Of a stretch of DNA of 64,000 bases, positions 27,946 to 40,207 are shown in pieces (position 1 is the stretch's first letter; the number at the start of each line of letters is the position of its first letter). The DNA comes from Nymphaea colorata (lineage: Eukaryota > Streptophyta > Magnoliopsida > Nymphaeales > Nymphaeaceae), in the NCBI RefSeq assembly GCF_008831285.2, contig NC_045138.2:2768143-2832142 (forward strand). Direction: 5' to 3'. Under the pieces are notes generated by a model. That model was not told the DNA's origin and searched no databases. It saw only the letters and a program-made list of their open reading frames with translations. Both the position numbers and the translations under genes were made by a program.

Positions 27946-28447
27946 TTTTCCCCTTTTGCCACATGAATACCTCAGAAAGTTTACAAAAGAAATTACTTTT
28001 TAACTCTATTTTGACAAAAAGACCGTTTTAATTTAATTAGCAGAAGCATTTTGGTCACATCTTCAACACATGGTCACAAGATTTGGTCAAGGGAGGAAAC
28101 TTTTCTTTGATCCTTACAATTAATAATGTTTAAGCTTTAAAAGAATGTTATCGGTGGGAAACCGATACCACGTGTCAATTTTTAACCATTCTTAAAAATA
28201 ATTCCATAGTTATTTTATTTTATTTATTATTTATACAAATTTTCATTTTGTTTTTTAAATTGACTTTTTATATAATTCTTAGCCAATTTACAACCGATTC
28301 AGACTGGGTGATAAATTATATTTTGATAAATGTTGTTAAAGAAAAAATTATACAAAACGCCCAGCTCTTTATGTATTTACCAAGAAGCTAATATAGTTAA
28401 ATTTACACATAATGACAAAAGAAAAAGGGTTTGATTCATTTGTTAGA

Positions 28448-28765
28448 AGCATAGTCACAAATAACGTTTTAGAGTTTTAAACCGTAAGGTTTTTCTCGAG
28501 TATAATCCAGCTTAAAAAAATGAAAAAAATGAGAGAAACACGGTAAAATTTAAAAAAAAAAAAGGAACATAAAATAAAACGAGAAAATAATAATACAAAC
28601 GTCAAAAGATATTAAAAAATAAAAAGTAAAAAATCGAAAAAACAAGTTAAAATGCGTTTTTTTAAGTTTTTTAAAAAATTGTGTTTTCTAAAATTTTAAA
28701 TGACAATTTAATTTATCGCATTTTTTTGGGTTTTTTAAAAAAAAACTTTTTTGTGACTATGCATA
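28448..28765. mobile_element. Small element with terminal inverted repeats
   Basis: The left end GCATAGTCACAAATAACGTTTT pairs with the right end, which in reverse reads GCATAGTCACAAAAAAG. The interior is AT-rich without ORFs. Part of it recurs at 26600-26790. I found no target duplication, so the superfamily is open. Confidence 0.45.
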
Positions 28766-29145
28766 TAAACGTACAAAATACAAAGGCCTTGCTACCGTTA
28801 TAATGTTGCATGCCTAACAAAGAACCAATAAGTAGATGAATAGAATAATAAAGCATCTACGTGGTTAAGTGTGCATGCATGTGCATGTCCATGTAACGTT
28901 TACATCTAACTAACTGCTTAAAGCCACAAAAGTTTTTTTTTTTTTTTTGAAGTTATATATGCTTATGCTAATAATTGATGCACATTTGCATGCAACATAA
29001 ATGATACATGCGATGCAATTCACAAACCAAATCATACCTCAAAATCAAATATCTCCATGAACTAGAAAAAATTAGTGTTAAAGAGTCCTACATGCATGTT
29101 AAAGAGCTCATATATTCAATAAGAATAATGACACATGCAACCTAG

Positions 29146-29317
29146 CAGTGGCAGATTTGGGATTTTTTGGTTGAGAGGGGCGCCAGTCACCAGCAAAGTC
29201 CTGATATGAGCACCCCCCTTTAATCATAGCAGTGTAGTTAAGAATTTTTAAAATGAAATTTTTGATGAACTGGTGTGGGGAATAGTCCACACCAGCTCCC
29301 ATGTATCTCTGCCACTG
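29146..29317. mobile_element. MITE with perfect CAGTGGCAGA termini
   Basis: 172 bp with a perfect 10-bp inverted repeat, CAGTGGCAGA, at both ends. This is a hAT-like terminus. The flanks CAACCTAG and TAATGCAG agree at only half of their positions, so the duplication is decayed or absent. An open frame overlaps it by chance. Confidence 0.55.
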
Positions 29318-30060
29318 TAATGCAGCATAATTCTTTCAAATAAAGAAAGAAATAATAAAAGCAAAAAGGGCTCTCATGCAAGTTTAAGAAGAGACATAAG
29401 AACCATGATAACTAATTATCCTTGAGAAGATTTCCATAGTTAAGCTTTGCCTGGAGGCTAATTGGCTGCAAATAGTACTTGGACATTGGTAACTATTGCA
29501 GGGGAAACTCATCACCTCTATCAAAGGCATGCCTAACATGACATGCTATTTTGTGTAGCTTCATTAACATATAAAAGAGGCACTTCAAAAGGTCATTTAG
29601 CGGCAGGAACACTTGTTAATGTCCAATGATTCTACCCAAAAGATGAGGGCAAATTAATCATGGGATGCTAGTTCTAGTGTTCCATAAGTCTACTTAAATC
29701 TCTCAGGCAGAATATCGGGTACTCACATAATGTCCTTGTTGCCAAACGACCTCCAAGGAAACAAGCAAGAAAAACCTTCACTACATTGGGTGCTTAGGTA
29801 AGGATGCATAATTCAAACCCCAAACAATGAGAGGTTAATTGCTCGAATCAAGTAGTTTAAGAACATGCATGTGGGTCCCACTAAGAGTTACAGATCAGAC
29901 ATAACGTGTTCTTTTACAGAAGATACAACCTAGGATACTAAATATCACCTGCTTCAATGATTCAATGACTCACCAGAAACCTGCTGCCAAACAGAGTTTA
30001 ACAAACTCTACCTAACATATTTCTCTAAATAGGACTGCATCACAAGTCTTATTTAGAACA
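29318..30060. other. Intergenic, no gene seen
   Basis: Unique-looking AT-rich sequence leading up to the left edge of the tandem array at about 30061. Confidence 0.5.
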
Positions 30061-30251
30061 CTACAACAGACGAATGCCACAAGAAAAATGCTCATTACAC
30101 AAATCTTGACGACATCGACCACACCTGCAACATCCAACGCCGTCTAAAGAAAGCAAATGGCTGTTATAAAGTTTCAGAGTCCATGATATATTGTACAAAA
30201 ATGTAAAAAGGAATTATAGAGTAACACCTAACAATAGTGGATTAACCGACA

Positions 30252-30539
30252 ACTTCAGAGTTTGTGTCTATTGGGAGCCGAAAACTCCAAAGTAGTGGCA
30301 ATGATCTGACCACTTCAGGGTTTGTGTCTTATGAGAGCTAGAAGCAACAAAGTAGTGGCAATGACCTGATCACTTTCGAGATTGTGTCTGTAGAATTTGT
30401 GTTTGATACGAGCTCATCTACAACTAATAACAACTTGCCAAACATGAAACAGTTCGTTAGAAGGTATGTGCCAAGTCCAAACACAAGCACTGATCCTGTC
30501 CATTTCGATAAACTAGAACCAAATGTACACGGAACTTGA
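30252..30539 (+). pseudogene. Inverted tail fragment 1
   Basis: On + this reads as two or three of the same 25-aa repeats that the minus-strand copies carry (NDLTTS, VSVESVFD), followed by a Ser/Thr-rich end (SSSTTTN) and a stop at 30537-30539. No upstream hydrophobic part is present in this orientation. It lies head-to-head with the ORF fragment left of 30160. Confidence 0.55.
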
Positions 30540-31711
30540 AACCCAAGATTATAAAATCATACCTCCCATTTTAGGATGAAACTCCCACAAACATGCTTCT
30601 TTGCACTAATTTACCATATTAAAGGTTGTTATTCACCATTTTTTCTATTAAAGGGGATGGTCCAAAAAGGTGTATCTACTTTTATTATTGGTTACATGGG
30701 AGAACACGTAAATGCGTTTCACCAACAATCAAGTCCAATTCAAAAACAACAACTGAAATGATACAAATAATTTCTACTACTCTTTTAAATGTAATATTTT
30801 CAAATGTTTGAAGACTACATTCGAGATTGTATCTGTAGAATTTGTGTTTGATACGAGCTCATCTACAACTAATAACAACTTGCCAAACATGAAACAGTTC
30901 GTTAGAAGGTATGTGCCAAGTCCAAACACAAGCACTGATCCTGTCCATTTCTATAAACTAGAACCAAATGTACACGGAACTTGAAACCCAAGATTATAAA
31001 ATCATACCTCCCATTTTAGGAGGAAACTCCCACAAACATGCTTCTTTGCACTAATTTACCATATTAAAGGTTGTTATTCACCATTTTTTCTATTAAAGGG
31101 GATGGTCCAAAAAGGTGTATCTACTTTTATTATTGGTTACATGGGAGAACACGTAAATGCGTTTCACCAACAATCAAGTCCAATTCAAAAACAACAACTG
31201 AAATGATACAAATAATTTCTACTACTCTTTTAAATGTAATATTTTCAAATGTTTGAAGACTACATTCGAGATTGTGTCTGTAGAATTTGTGTTTGATACG
31301 AGCTCATCTACAACTAATAACAACTTGCCAAACATGAAACAGTTCGTTAGAAGGTATGTGCCAAGTCCAAACACAAGCACTGATCCTGTCCATTTCCATA
31401 AACTAGAACCAAATGTACACGGAACTTGAAACCCAAGATTATAAAATCATACCTCCCATTTTAGGAGGAAACTCCCACAAACATGCTTCTTTGCACTAAT
31501 TTACCATATTAAAGGTTGTTATTCACCATTTTTTCTATTAAAGGGGATGGTCCAAAAAGGTGTATCTACTTTTATTATTGGTTACATAGGAGAACACGTA
31601 AATGCTTTTCACCAACAATCAAGTCCAATTAAAAAACAACAACTGAAATGATACAAATAATTTCTACTACTCTTTTAAATGTAATATTTTCAAATGTTTG
31701 AAGACTACATA
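30377..31711. repeat. Three tandem 445-bp copies
   Basis: Copies start at 30377, 30822 and 31267, exactly 445 bp apart, and are nearly identical (a handful of substitutions). Each spans the end of the inverted tail fragment and the spacer after it. Two encode the same 61-codon frame (30626 and 31071), a by-product of duplication. Other array units have this segment once, so the triplication is recent and private to this unit. Confidence 0.92.
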
Positions 31712-31771
31712 ACTATAAAGTTGTACATGAGCATTTAACAACAAATAAAGTGCTAGAGCTTCTGTCTCTCA

Positions 31772-33237
31772 TCAAACACACTCTATAGACACAAACTTTG
31801 AAGTGGTTGGGTCATTGCCACTACTTTAGAGCTCTTGACTCTCATCAAACATGGGCTCTATAGACACAAACGGTGAAGTGGTTGGGTCATTGCCAACAAT
31901 TTGGAGCCCTTGACTCTCATCAAACACAAACTCTACAGGCACAAACTATGAAATGGTCGGGTCATTGCGACCATTTTGAAGCTCTTGACTCTCATCGGAC
32001 ATAGACTCTACAAACACAAACTCTCAAGTGGTCAGGTCATCGCCACCACTTTGGAGCTCCTTGCTCTTATCAAACACCAACTTTACAAACAAAAACTTTG
32101 AAGAGGTCGGGTCGTTGCCACCACTTTGGATCTCCTGTTTATCATCAATGACAAACTCTACAAAGTTCTGAGGTGGTCGGGTCATTGCCATTACTTTGGA
32201 GCTCTTGGCTCTTATGAGGCACAGTCTCTACAAACACAGACTCTGAAGTCGTCGAGTCATTGCCACCACTTTGACCATATCCTTTAGCAGTTCTATTTAG
32301 TTCAAATGAAGTTATGGTGGTTCCGTATACTATTGCAAGTGATTCTTCAACGATAAGTTAAACAAGAACGACAACCAAAACTATCATGCTGGCCAACATC
32401 GCCAAGAATGCCAAAAACTCAACTAACACACACCCCAAACTCTTCGAAATTAGTAAGACAAGTGAACACAAAATGATGATTCTAACGTAGAACAATTCTG
32501 TCACCACAAAAATCAACGTCTGAATCCGCTATTTGAGGCTTCCGTCAGTAACCACGGCAACTCTTCTCCTAGTCCGCAAAAGAATGATGTTAAATACCAA
32601 TGCAAATAGCCCCTGAAAGAGAGAGTTCATGAATGAGTTTATGCACGTCAATACAATGTGTCTATGGTGAGGGTCAACCTATTCAACTCGAGCATAGTAA
32701 GCCTTCATTATGTATCATATCAGTTTGCGTAGATCACTTTTACGTAGATCATGGACAAACTCTTGGAGTTGAATGAGTGATATTTACACCAAAAATAATT
32801 GTAGTGTGAACAAGATTACTTTTGTGATGGCTTTGGTGTTGCACAACACCTCATGTCCTGCATATGGAAAAGAATTGTGAAGTATTATTAGCAGCGCTAA
32901 GAAAAAGTTTGGCACTACGAGTCCAAAGGTCGAAACTATGTAGAAGCTGCAAGCATTCAACTGCATCTCTTGATGCTAGAAAAGAAATATTCTCAACTTC
33001 AATACAGTTATATTGGTACTCAATATTTCACTCATTCTCTACCAAATGTAGAGCACTATGGGAGCATCACGAAAAATAGACGTATCTTTGAAGTACATTA
33101 ATTGATGCGAAAATTGTTGGTTGCATTGGAGACGAAGGTGAATCACTAGAACGCCACAATTGACGAAATGACCTAAGAAAAATGCTCATTACACAAATAT
33201 TAATGACATCGACCACTCGTACAACAACCAACACCAT
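31772..33237 (-). pseudogene. Array copy 1, unrecognised multi-TM ORF with repeat tail
   Basis: The start ATG is inferred at 33237 by alignment with the copy at 35601. Six hydrophobic stretches can be followed, including PNFFLALLIILHNSFPYAG (about 32850-32910) and a stretch ending SLGVCVLVEFLAFLAMLA (about 32380-32460). A hydrophilic tail follows with the repeated core DESQELQSGGNDPTTS. The frame ends at TGA 31772-31774, where the other copies also end. Stops and frameshifts break it, for example TAA after TLQLFLV. It seems intronless. I do not recognise the family. Confidence 0.55.
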
Positions 33238-33341
33238 ATGAAGAAAGCAAATGGCCGTTATAAAGTTTCAGAGTCCATCATATATTGTACAAAAATGTAA
33301 GAAAAAATTACAGAGTAACACCTAACAATACCAGATTAACC

Positions 33342-33815
33342 GACAACTTCAGAGTTTGCGTCTAGTGGGAGCCAAGAGCTCCAAAGTGGTGGCAATCAGG
33401 GGCAGGCCAAACAATCTACGGGTCAGACCAAGAGGAGCGATAGGTCAGGCCAAGAGGAGCAACTGGTCGGGCCAAACAAAAAAAAAATAGATTTTTTAAA
33501 TATAATTTTTTTCCCTATGCTCACCCTGGCCAGGGCCCAGGCGGGCCCCCCCTCCCTCCGCCCGTGGTGGCAATGATCCGACCACTTTAGAGTTTGTGTC
33601 TGATGAGAGCTAGAAGCAATAAAGTAGTGGCAATGACCTGACCACTTCCAAGATTGTGTCTGTAGAGTCTGTGTTTGATACGAGCTCGTCTACAACTGCG
33701 GAGTCATTGTCAAACATGAAACTACTCGTTAGAAGGTATGTGCCAAGTCCAAACACAAGCACGCACTGATCGTGTCCATTTTCGTAAACTAGAACCAAAT
33801 ATACACGGAACTTAA
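33342..33815 (+). pseudogene. Inverted tail fragment 2, split by a MITE
   Basis: Same content as the fragment at 30252: a repeat core, then DTSSST-type sequence, ending with TAA at 33813-33815. The hAT MITE at 33397-33566 interrupts it. Its start is about 100 bp from the ATG of array copy 1 on the opposite strand. Confidence 0.55.
33397..33566. mobile_element. hAT MITE inside the array
   Basis: 170 bp starting CAGGGGCAGG and ending CCTCCGCCCGTG, flanked by identical GTGGCAAT copies at 33389-33396 and 33567-33574. Sister units at 35740 and 38832 have the uninterrupted site, which fixes the borders exactly. The insertion came after the array formed. Confidence 0.9.
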
Positions 33816-34151
33816 AACCCGAAATTGCAAAATCATACCTCTTATTTTAAGAGAAAATTCCCACAAGCATGTTCCTTTGCACTAATTTACCATATTAAAG
33901 GCTGTTATTTACCAATTTTTCAATTAAAGGGGATGGTCCAAAAGAATGTATCTGCTTTTATTATTGGTTACATAGGAGAACAATTAAATGCTTTTCACCA
34001 ATAATCAAGTCCAATGCAAAAACAACAACTGAAATGAAACAAATAATTTGTACTGTTTTTTTAAATACAATATTTTCAAATGTTCGAAGACTACATAGCT
34101 ATAAAATTGTACATGAGCAATTAGCAACGAATAAAGTGCTATTGTCTCTCA

Positions 34152-35601
34152 TCAAACACACTTTATAGACACAAACTTTGAAGTGGTTGGGTCATTGCCA
34201 CTACTTTGGAACTCTTGGCTCTCATCAAACATGGGCTCTACAGACACAAACGTTGAAGTGGTTGGGTCGTTGCCAACACTTTGGAGCCTTTGACTCTCAT
34301 CAAACACAGGCTCTACAAGGACAAACTCTGAAGTGGTCTGGTAGCTGCTACCACTTTGAATCTCTTGACTCTCATCGAACGTAGACTCTACAAACACAAA
34401 CTCTCAAGTGGTCGGGTTATTGCCACCACCGTGGAGTCCCTTTCTCTCATCAAATACAGACTCTACAAACACAAACTCTAAAGTGCTCGTCTCATTGCCC
34501 CCACATTGGAGCTCCTCTTTCTCATTAAGCACAGACTCTACAGTCACAAGCTCTAAGGTGGTCGGGTAGTTGCCATTACTTAGGAGATCTTGGCTCTCAT
34601 GAGGCACAGACAATACAAACACAGACTCTGAAGTCATCGAGTCATTGCCCCCACTTTGACCATATCCTGTAGCAGTTTTCTATTTAGTTCAAGTTAAGCT
34701 GTGGTGGTTTGGTATACCGTTGCAAGTGATTATTCAACGATAAGTTCAACAAAAACGACAACCACAACTATCATGTAGGCCAACATCGCCAAGAATGCCA
34801 ATAACTCAACTAACACATACCCCAAGCTCTTCAGAATTAGTGAGACAAGTGAACACATAATGATGATTCTAACATGGAACAATGCTGCCACCACAAAAAT
34901 CAACAACTGAATCCTCCATTTGAGGCTTCTGTCAGTAACCACGACAACTCTTCTCCTAGTCTGCAAAAGAATGATGTTGAATACCAATGCAAATAGCCCT
35001 TGAAAGAGATAGTTCATGAAAGGGTTTATGCACGTCAATACAATGTGTCTACGGTGAGGGTCAACCCATTCAAATCGAGCGTAGTAGGCCTTCGTTATGT
35101 ATCCTATTAGTTTGCGTATATCACTCTTATGTAGATCATGGACAAGCTCTTGGAGTTGAAAGTGTGATATTTACACCAAGAATGATTGTAGTGTGAACAA
35201 GATTACTCTTGTGATGGCTTTGGTGTTGCTCAACACCTCATGTCCAGCATATGGAAAAGAACTATGAAGTATTATTAACAGCGCTAAGAAGAAATTTGGC
35301 ACTGCGAGTCCAAAGGTCAAAACAATGTAGAAGCTGCAAGCATTCAACTGCATCTCTTGATACTAGAAAAGAAATATTCTCAACTTAAATACAGTTATAT
35401 TGGTACTCAAGATTTCACTCTTTCTCTACCAAATGTAGAGCACTAAATACCTTTGACGTACATTAATTGATGCAAAAATTGTTGGCTGCAATGGAGACGA
35501 AGGCGAATCACTAGAACGCCACAATTGACGAATGCCGCAAGAAAAATGCTCATTACACAAATCTTAACGACATCGACCACACGTGCGACATCCAATGCCA
35601 T
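34152..35601 (-). pseudogene. Array copy 2, best preserved
   Basis: ATG at 35601. The first hydrophobic part follows (FLAAFVNCGVLVI), then the region at 35171-35353, then a 102-codon open segment (34730-35038) with three hydrophobic stretches, then the tail. The tail shows seven repeats whose AAGTG-type word falls at 34181, 34256, 34331, 34406, 34481, 34556 and 34631, exactly 75 bp apart. The end is TGA at 34152-34154. This copy keeps a Glu codon (GAA at about 34747) where most others have TAA, but it has other stops (TAA after QSFLV, TAA after ELIVE). Confidence 0.6.
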
Positions 35602-35696
35602 CTCTAGAAAGCAAATGGCTATTATAAAGTTTCAAAGTACATGCACAAATGTAAGAAAAAATTACAGAGTAACACCTAACAATAGCGGATTAACCA

Positions 35697-35985
35697 ACAA
35701 CTTCAGAGTTTGTGTCTAGTGGGAGCCAAGAGCTCCAAAATAGTGGCAATGATCCGACCACTTCAGAGTTTGTGCTGATGAGAGCTAGAAGCAACAAAGT
35801 AGTGGCAATGACCTGACCACTGCTGAGATCGTGTCTGTAGAGTCTGTGTTTGATATGAGCTCGTCTACAACTATAGACTCATTGTCAAACATGAAACTGT
35901 TCGTTAGAAGGTATGTGCCAAGTTAAAACACAAGCACCGATCTTGTCCATTTTCATAAAATAGAACACAATCTACATAGAACCTG
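35697..35985 (+). pseudogene. Inverted tail fragment 3
   Basis: Plus-strand repeat cores (TTSEFV, SGNDLTT) and a VFDMSSSTT-type end, as in the other inverted fragments. The 3' end is shifted out of frame. It starts about 100 bp from the ATG of array copy 2 on the other strand. Confidence 0.5.
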
Positions 35986-36323
35986 AATCTCGAAATTGCA
36001 AAATCATACCTCCCACTTTTAGAGGAAACTCCCACAAACATGCTTTGCACTAATTTATCATATTAAAGATTGTTATTTACCAATTTTTTAATTAAAGGAT
36101 GATCCAAAAAGATGTATATGCTTTTATTATTGGTTACATAGGAGAACAGTTAAAATCTTTTCACTAACAATCAAGTCCAATTCAAAAACAACAATTGAAA
36201 TGAAACAAATAATTTGTACTGCTCTTTTAAATGCAATATTTTTAAATGTTCAAAGACTACAAAGCTATAAAATTGTACATGAGTATTTAGCAACAAATAA
36301 AGTGCTAGAGCTTCTGTCACTCA

Positions 36324-37735
36324 TCAAACACATTCTATAGACACAAACTTTGAAATGGTTGGGTCATTGCCACTACTTTGGAGCTCTTGACTCTCATCAA
36401 ACATGGGCTCTACAGGCACAAAGGCTGATGTGGTTGGGTCACTGCCAACATTTTGGATTCCTTAACTCTATTCAAACACAAGCTTTACAGGCACAAACTA
36501 TGAAGTGGTCTGATCACTGCCACCACTTTGAAGCTCTTGATTCTCATCGGACGTAGACTATACAAAAACAAACTCTCAAGTGGTCGGGTCATTGCCACCA
36601 CTCGGTGGAACCCCTTGCTCTCATTAGACACAGACTTTACAAACATATACTCTGAAGTGCTCGGGTCATTGCCACCACTTTGGGGCTCCTCTTTATCATT
36701 AGGCACAAACTCTACAGTCACAAGCTCTGAGGTGGTCGGGTCATTGCCATTACTTTGGAGCTCTTGGTTCTCATGAGACACAGACACTACAAACACAGAC
36801 TTGTTGTCAAGTAATTGCCATCACTTTGACTAGATCCTATAGCGGTTTTATTTAGTTCAATTTAAGCTGTGGTGGTTCCGTATACCGTTGCAAGTGATTC
36901 TTCAATGATAAGTTAAACAAGAACGACAACCACAACTATTATGCAGGCCAACATCGTCAAGAATGCCAAGAACTCAACTAACACATACCCCAAGCTCTTC
37001 AGAATTAGCCAAACAAGTGAACATAGAATGATTATTCTAACATAGAACAATACTACCACCACAAAAATCAATGCCTGAATCCGTCATTTGAGGCTTCCAT
37101 CAGTAACCACGACAACTCTTCTCCTAGTTCACGAAAGAATGATGTTGAATACCAATGCAAATAGTCCTTGAAAGAGAGAGTTCATAAAAGGGTATATGCA
37201 CATCAATACAATGTGTCTATGGTGAGGGTCAAACCATTCAACTCGAGCGTAGTAGGCTTTCGTTATGTATCATGTCAGTTTGTGAAAATCACTCTTACGT
37301 AGATCATGGACAAACTCTTGGCGTAGAATGAGTGATATTTGCACAAGAATGATGACAGTGTGTACAAGATCACTCTTGTGATGGCTTTGGTGTTGCTCAA
37401 CACCTCATGTCCTGTATATGGAAAAGAACTCTAAAGTATTATTAGCAGCGCTAAGAAGAAGCTTGACACTGAAAGTCCCAAGGTCAAAACTATGTAGAAG
37501 CTACATGCATTCAACCACATCTCTTGATCCCAGAAAAAAAATATTCTCAACTTCAACATAGTTATATTGGTACTCAAGATTTCGCTCATTCTCTATCAAA
37601 TATAGCACACTAGGAGAGCATCACGACGCGTAGATGGACCATTGAAGTACGTTAATTGATGCGAAAATTGTTGGCTGTAATGGAGACGAAGGCAAATCAC
37701 TATAACCCCACAATAGATGAATGATGCAAGAAAAT
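36324..37735 (-). pseudogene. Array copy 3, 5' end deleted
   Basis: The tail ends at TGA 36324-36326 and has the same 75-bp phasing. The hydrophobic blocks are at about 36880-37470. Here the codon that is TAA in most copies after SFLV reads CAA (near 37336), showing the ancestral Gln. Most of the first coding segment near 37740 is missing. Confidence 0.55.
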
Positions 37736-37805
37736 GCAACATCCAACGCAAATGGCTGTTAAAAAGTTTTAGAATCCATAATATTTTGTACAAAAATGTA
37801 AGAAA

Positions 37806-38677
37806 GTGATTCTTTAACGATAAGTTAAACGAGAACGACAACCACAACTATCATGCATGCTAACATCTTCAAGAATGCCAAGAACTCAACTAACACATAC
37901 CCCAAGCTCTTCAGAATTAGATAGACAAGTAAACACAGAATGATGATTCTAACATAGAACAATGCTGCCACCACAAAAATCAATGCCAGAATCCGTCATT
38001 TGAGGCTTCCGTCAATAACCACGGCAGCTCTTCTCTTAATCCACAAAAGAATGATGTTGAATACCAATGCAAATAGCCCTTGAAAGAGAGAGTTCATGGA
38101 AGACTTTATGCACATCTATACAATGTGTCTATGGTGAGGGTCAACCAATTCAACTCGAGCTTCGTTATGTTTCCTATCAGTTTGCGTAGATCATCGACAA
38201 GCTCTTGGAGTTGAATGAGTGATATTTACACAAAGAATGATTGTACTGTGAACAAGATTACTCTTGTGATGGCTTTGGTGCTGCTCAACACCTCATGTCC
38301 TGCATATGGAAAAGAACTCTGAAGTATTATTAGCAGTGCAAAGAAGAAGTTTACACTTCGAGTCCAAAGGTCGAAACTATGTAAAAGCTGCAATCATTCA
38401 ACTGCATCTCTTGATACCAGAAAAGAAATATTCTCAACTTCAATCCAATAATATTGATACTCATGATTTCACTCACTCTCTACCAAATGTAGCGCACTAG
38501 GAGAGCATCACGAACGGTGGACGTACCATTGAAGTACATTAATTGAAGTGAAAATTGTTGGCTGCAATGGAGACAAAGGCAAATCACTAGAACGCCACAA
38601 TTAACGAATGCCGCAAGAAAAATGTTCATTATACAAATATTAACGACATTGACCACACCTGCAACATCCAACACCAT
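37806..38677 (-). pseudogene. Array copy 4, tail deleted
   Basis: ATG at 38677 and a 65-codon open start (to 38480) with one long hydrophobic stretch, then the second and later hydrophobic blocks. The copy stops at about 37806, where the tail should begin, and joins directly to sequence from the start of copy 3. A deletion or unequal exchange removed about 1.3 kb. Confidence 0.55.
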
Positions 38678-38784
38678 CTAAAGAAAGCAAATGGCTGTTA
38701 TAAAGTTTCAGAGTTCATGATATATTGTACAAAAATATAAGAAAGAATTACAAAGTAACACATAACAATAGCGGATTAACCGAC

Positions 38785-39083
38785 AACTTCAGAGTTTGTG
38801 TTTAGTAGAAGCCAAGAGCTCCAAAGTGGTGGCAATTATCCGACCACTGCAGAGTTTGTGTCTGATGAGAGTAGTGGCAATGACCTCACCACAAAGTAGT
38901 GGCAATGACCTCACCACATCCAATATTGTGTCAGTAGAGTCTGTGTTTGATACGAGCTCGTCTACAACTACAAACTCATTGTCAAATGTGAAACTGTTCG
39001 TAAGAAAGTACGTACCAAGTCCAAAAACAAGCACCGATCCTATCTATTTTCTTAAACTAAAACCAAATCTATACGAAACCTGA
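38785..39083 (+). pseudogene. Inverted tail fragment 4
   Basis: The longest open plus-strand version: a 95-codon frame (38796-39083) holding SSGNDLTTSNIVSVESVFDT, a Ser/Thr run and a basic stretch, with a stop at 39083. Its reverse complement matches minus-strand tail repeats at about 85% over 45 bp compared by eye. Confidence 0.55.
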
Positions 39084-39408
39084 AACCCAAAATTACAAAA
39101 TCTCCCATTTTAAGTGGAAATGCTTCTTTGCACTAATTTACAATATTAAAGGCTCTCATTTACCAATTTTTCAATTAAAGAGGACGATACAAAAAGATGT
39201 ATCTGCTTTTATTATTGGTTACATAGGAGAACAGTTAAATGCTTTTCACCAACAATCAAGTCCAATTCAAAAACAACAACTGAAATGAAACAAATAATTT
39301 GTACTGCTCTTTTAAATATAATATTTTTAAATGTTCGAAAACTACATATCTTTAAAATTGTACATGAGCGTTTAGCAACAAATAAAGTGCTAGAGCATCT
39401 GACTCTCA

Positions 39409-40207
39409 TCAAACACACTCTATAGATACAAACTTTGAACTGGTTGGGTCATTGCTACTACTTTAGAGCTCTTGGCTCTCATCAAACACAGGCTCTATAG
39501 GCACAAACGCGGAAGTGGTTGGGTCGTTGCCAACACTTTGGAGTCCTTAACTCTCATCAAACACAGTCTCTACAGGCACAAACTATAAAGTGGTCGGGTC
39601 ATTACGACCACTTTGAAGCTCTTGACTCTCGTCGGATGTAGACTCTACAAACACGAACTCTCAAGTAGTTGGGTCACTCCCATCACTTTGGAGCCACTTA
39701 CTCTCATCAGACACAAACTCTACAAACACAAACTCTGAATTGCTCGAGTCATTGCCACCACTTTGGAGCTCCTCTTTCTCATTAAGCACAGACTCTACGG
39801 TCACAAGCTCTTTGGTGGTCGGGTCGTTGCCATTACTTTGGAGCTCTTGGCTCTCATGAGGCACAGACTCTATAAACACAAACTCTGAAGTCGTCGAGTC
39901 ATTGCCACCACTTTGACCAGATCCTTTAGCGGTTCTATTTACTTCAAATCAAGTTGTGGTGGTTCCGTATACCGTTACAGTGATTCTTCAACAATAAGTT
40001 AAACAAGAACAACAACCACAACTATCGTGCAGGCCAACATCTTCAAGAATGCCAAGAACTCAACTAACACATACCCTAAACTCTTCGAAATTAGCTAGAC
40101 AAGTGAACACAGAATGATGATTCTAACATAGAACAATGTTGCCACCACAAAAATCAACGCCTAAATCCGCCATTTGAGACTTTAGTTAGTGACCCCGACA
40201 ACTCTTC
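39409..40207 (-). pseudogene. Array copy 5, 3' part only
   Basis: Tail repeats, 75 bp apart where measured, end at TGA 39409-39411 and are preceded by the last hydrophobic block (about 39985-40190). The upstream half of the ORF is missing, replaced by the first short unit at the 40208 junction. Confidence 0.55.

Noticed and set aside
30576-31256. Two identical 61-codon frames
   Set aside because: The identity is explained by the 445-bp tandem copies; the frame lies in AT-rich spacer.
33610-33798. Minus-strand 62-codon frame with GLGTYLLTSSF
   Set aside because: The plus strand continues the known tail repeats through the same bases, so the plus reading explains the region better.
34152-34640. 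Regular 75-bp repeats that look at first like a CRISPR-type array
   Set aside because: The whole 75 bp repeats with no unique spacers, the period is a multiple of three and it keeps a reading frame, in a plant genome.
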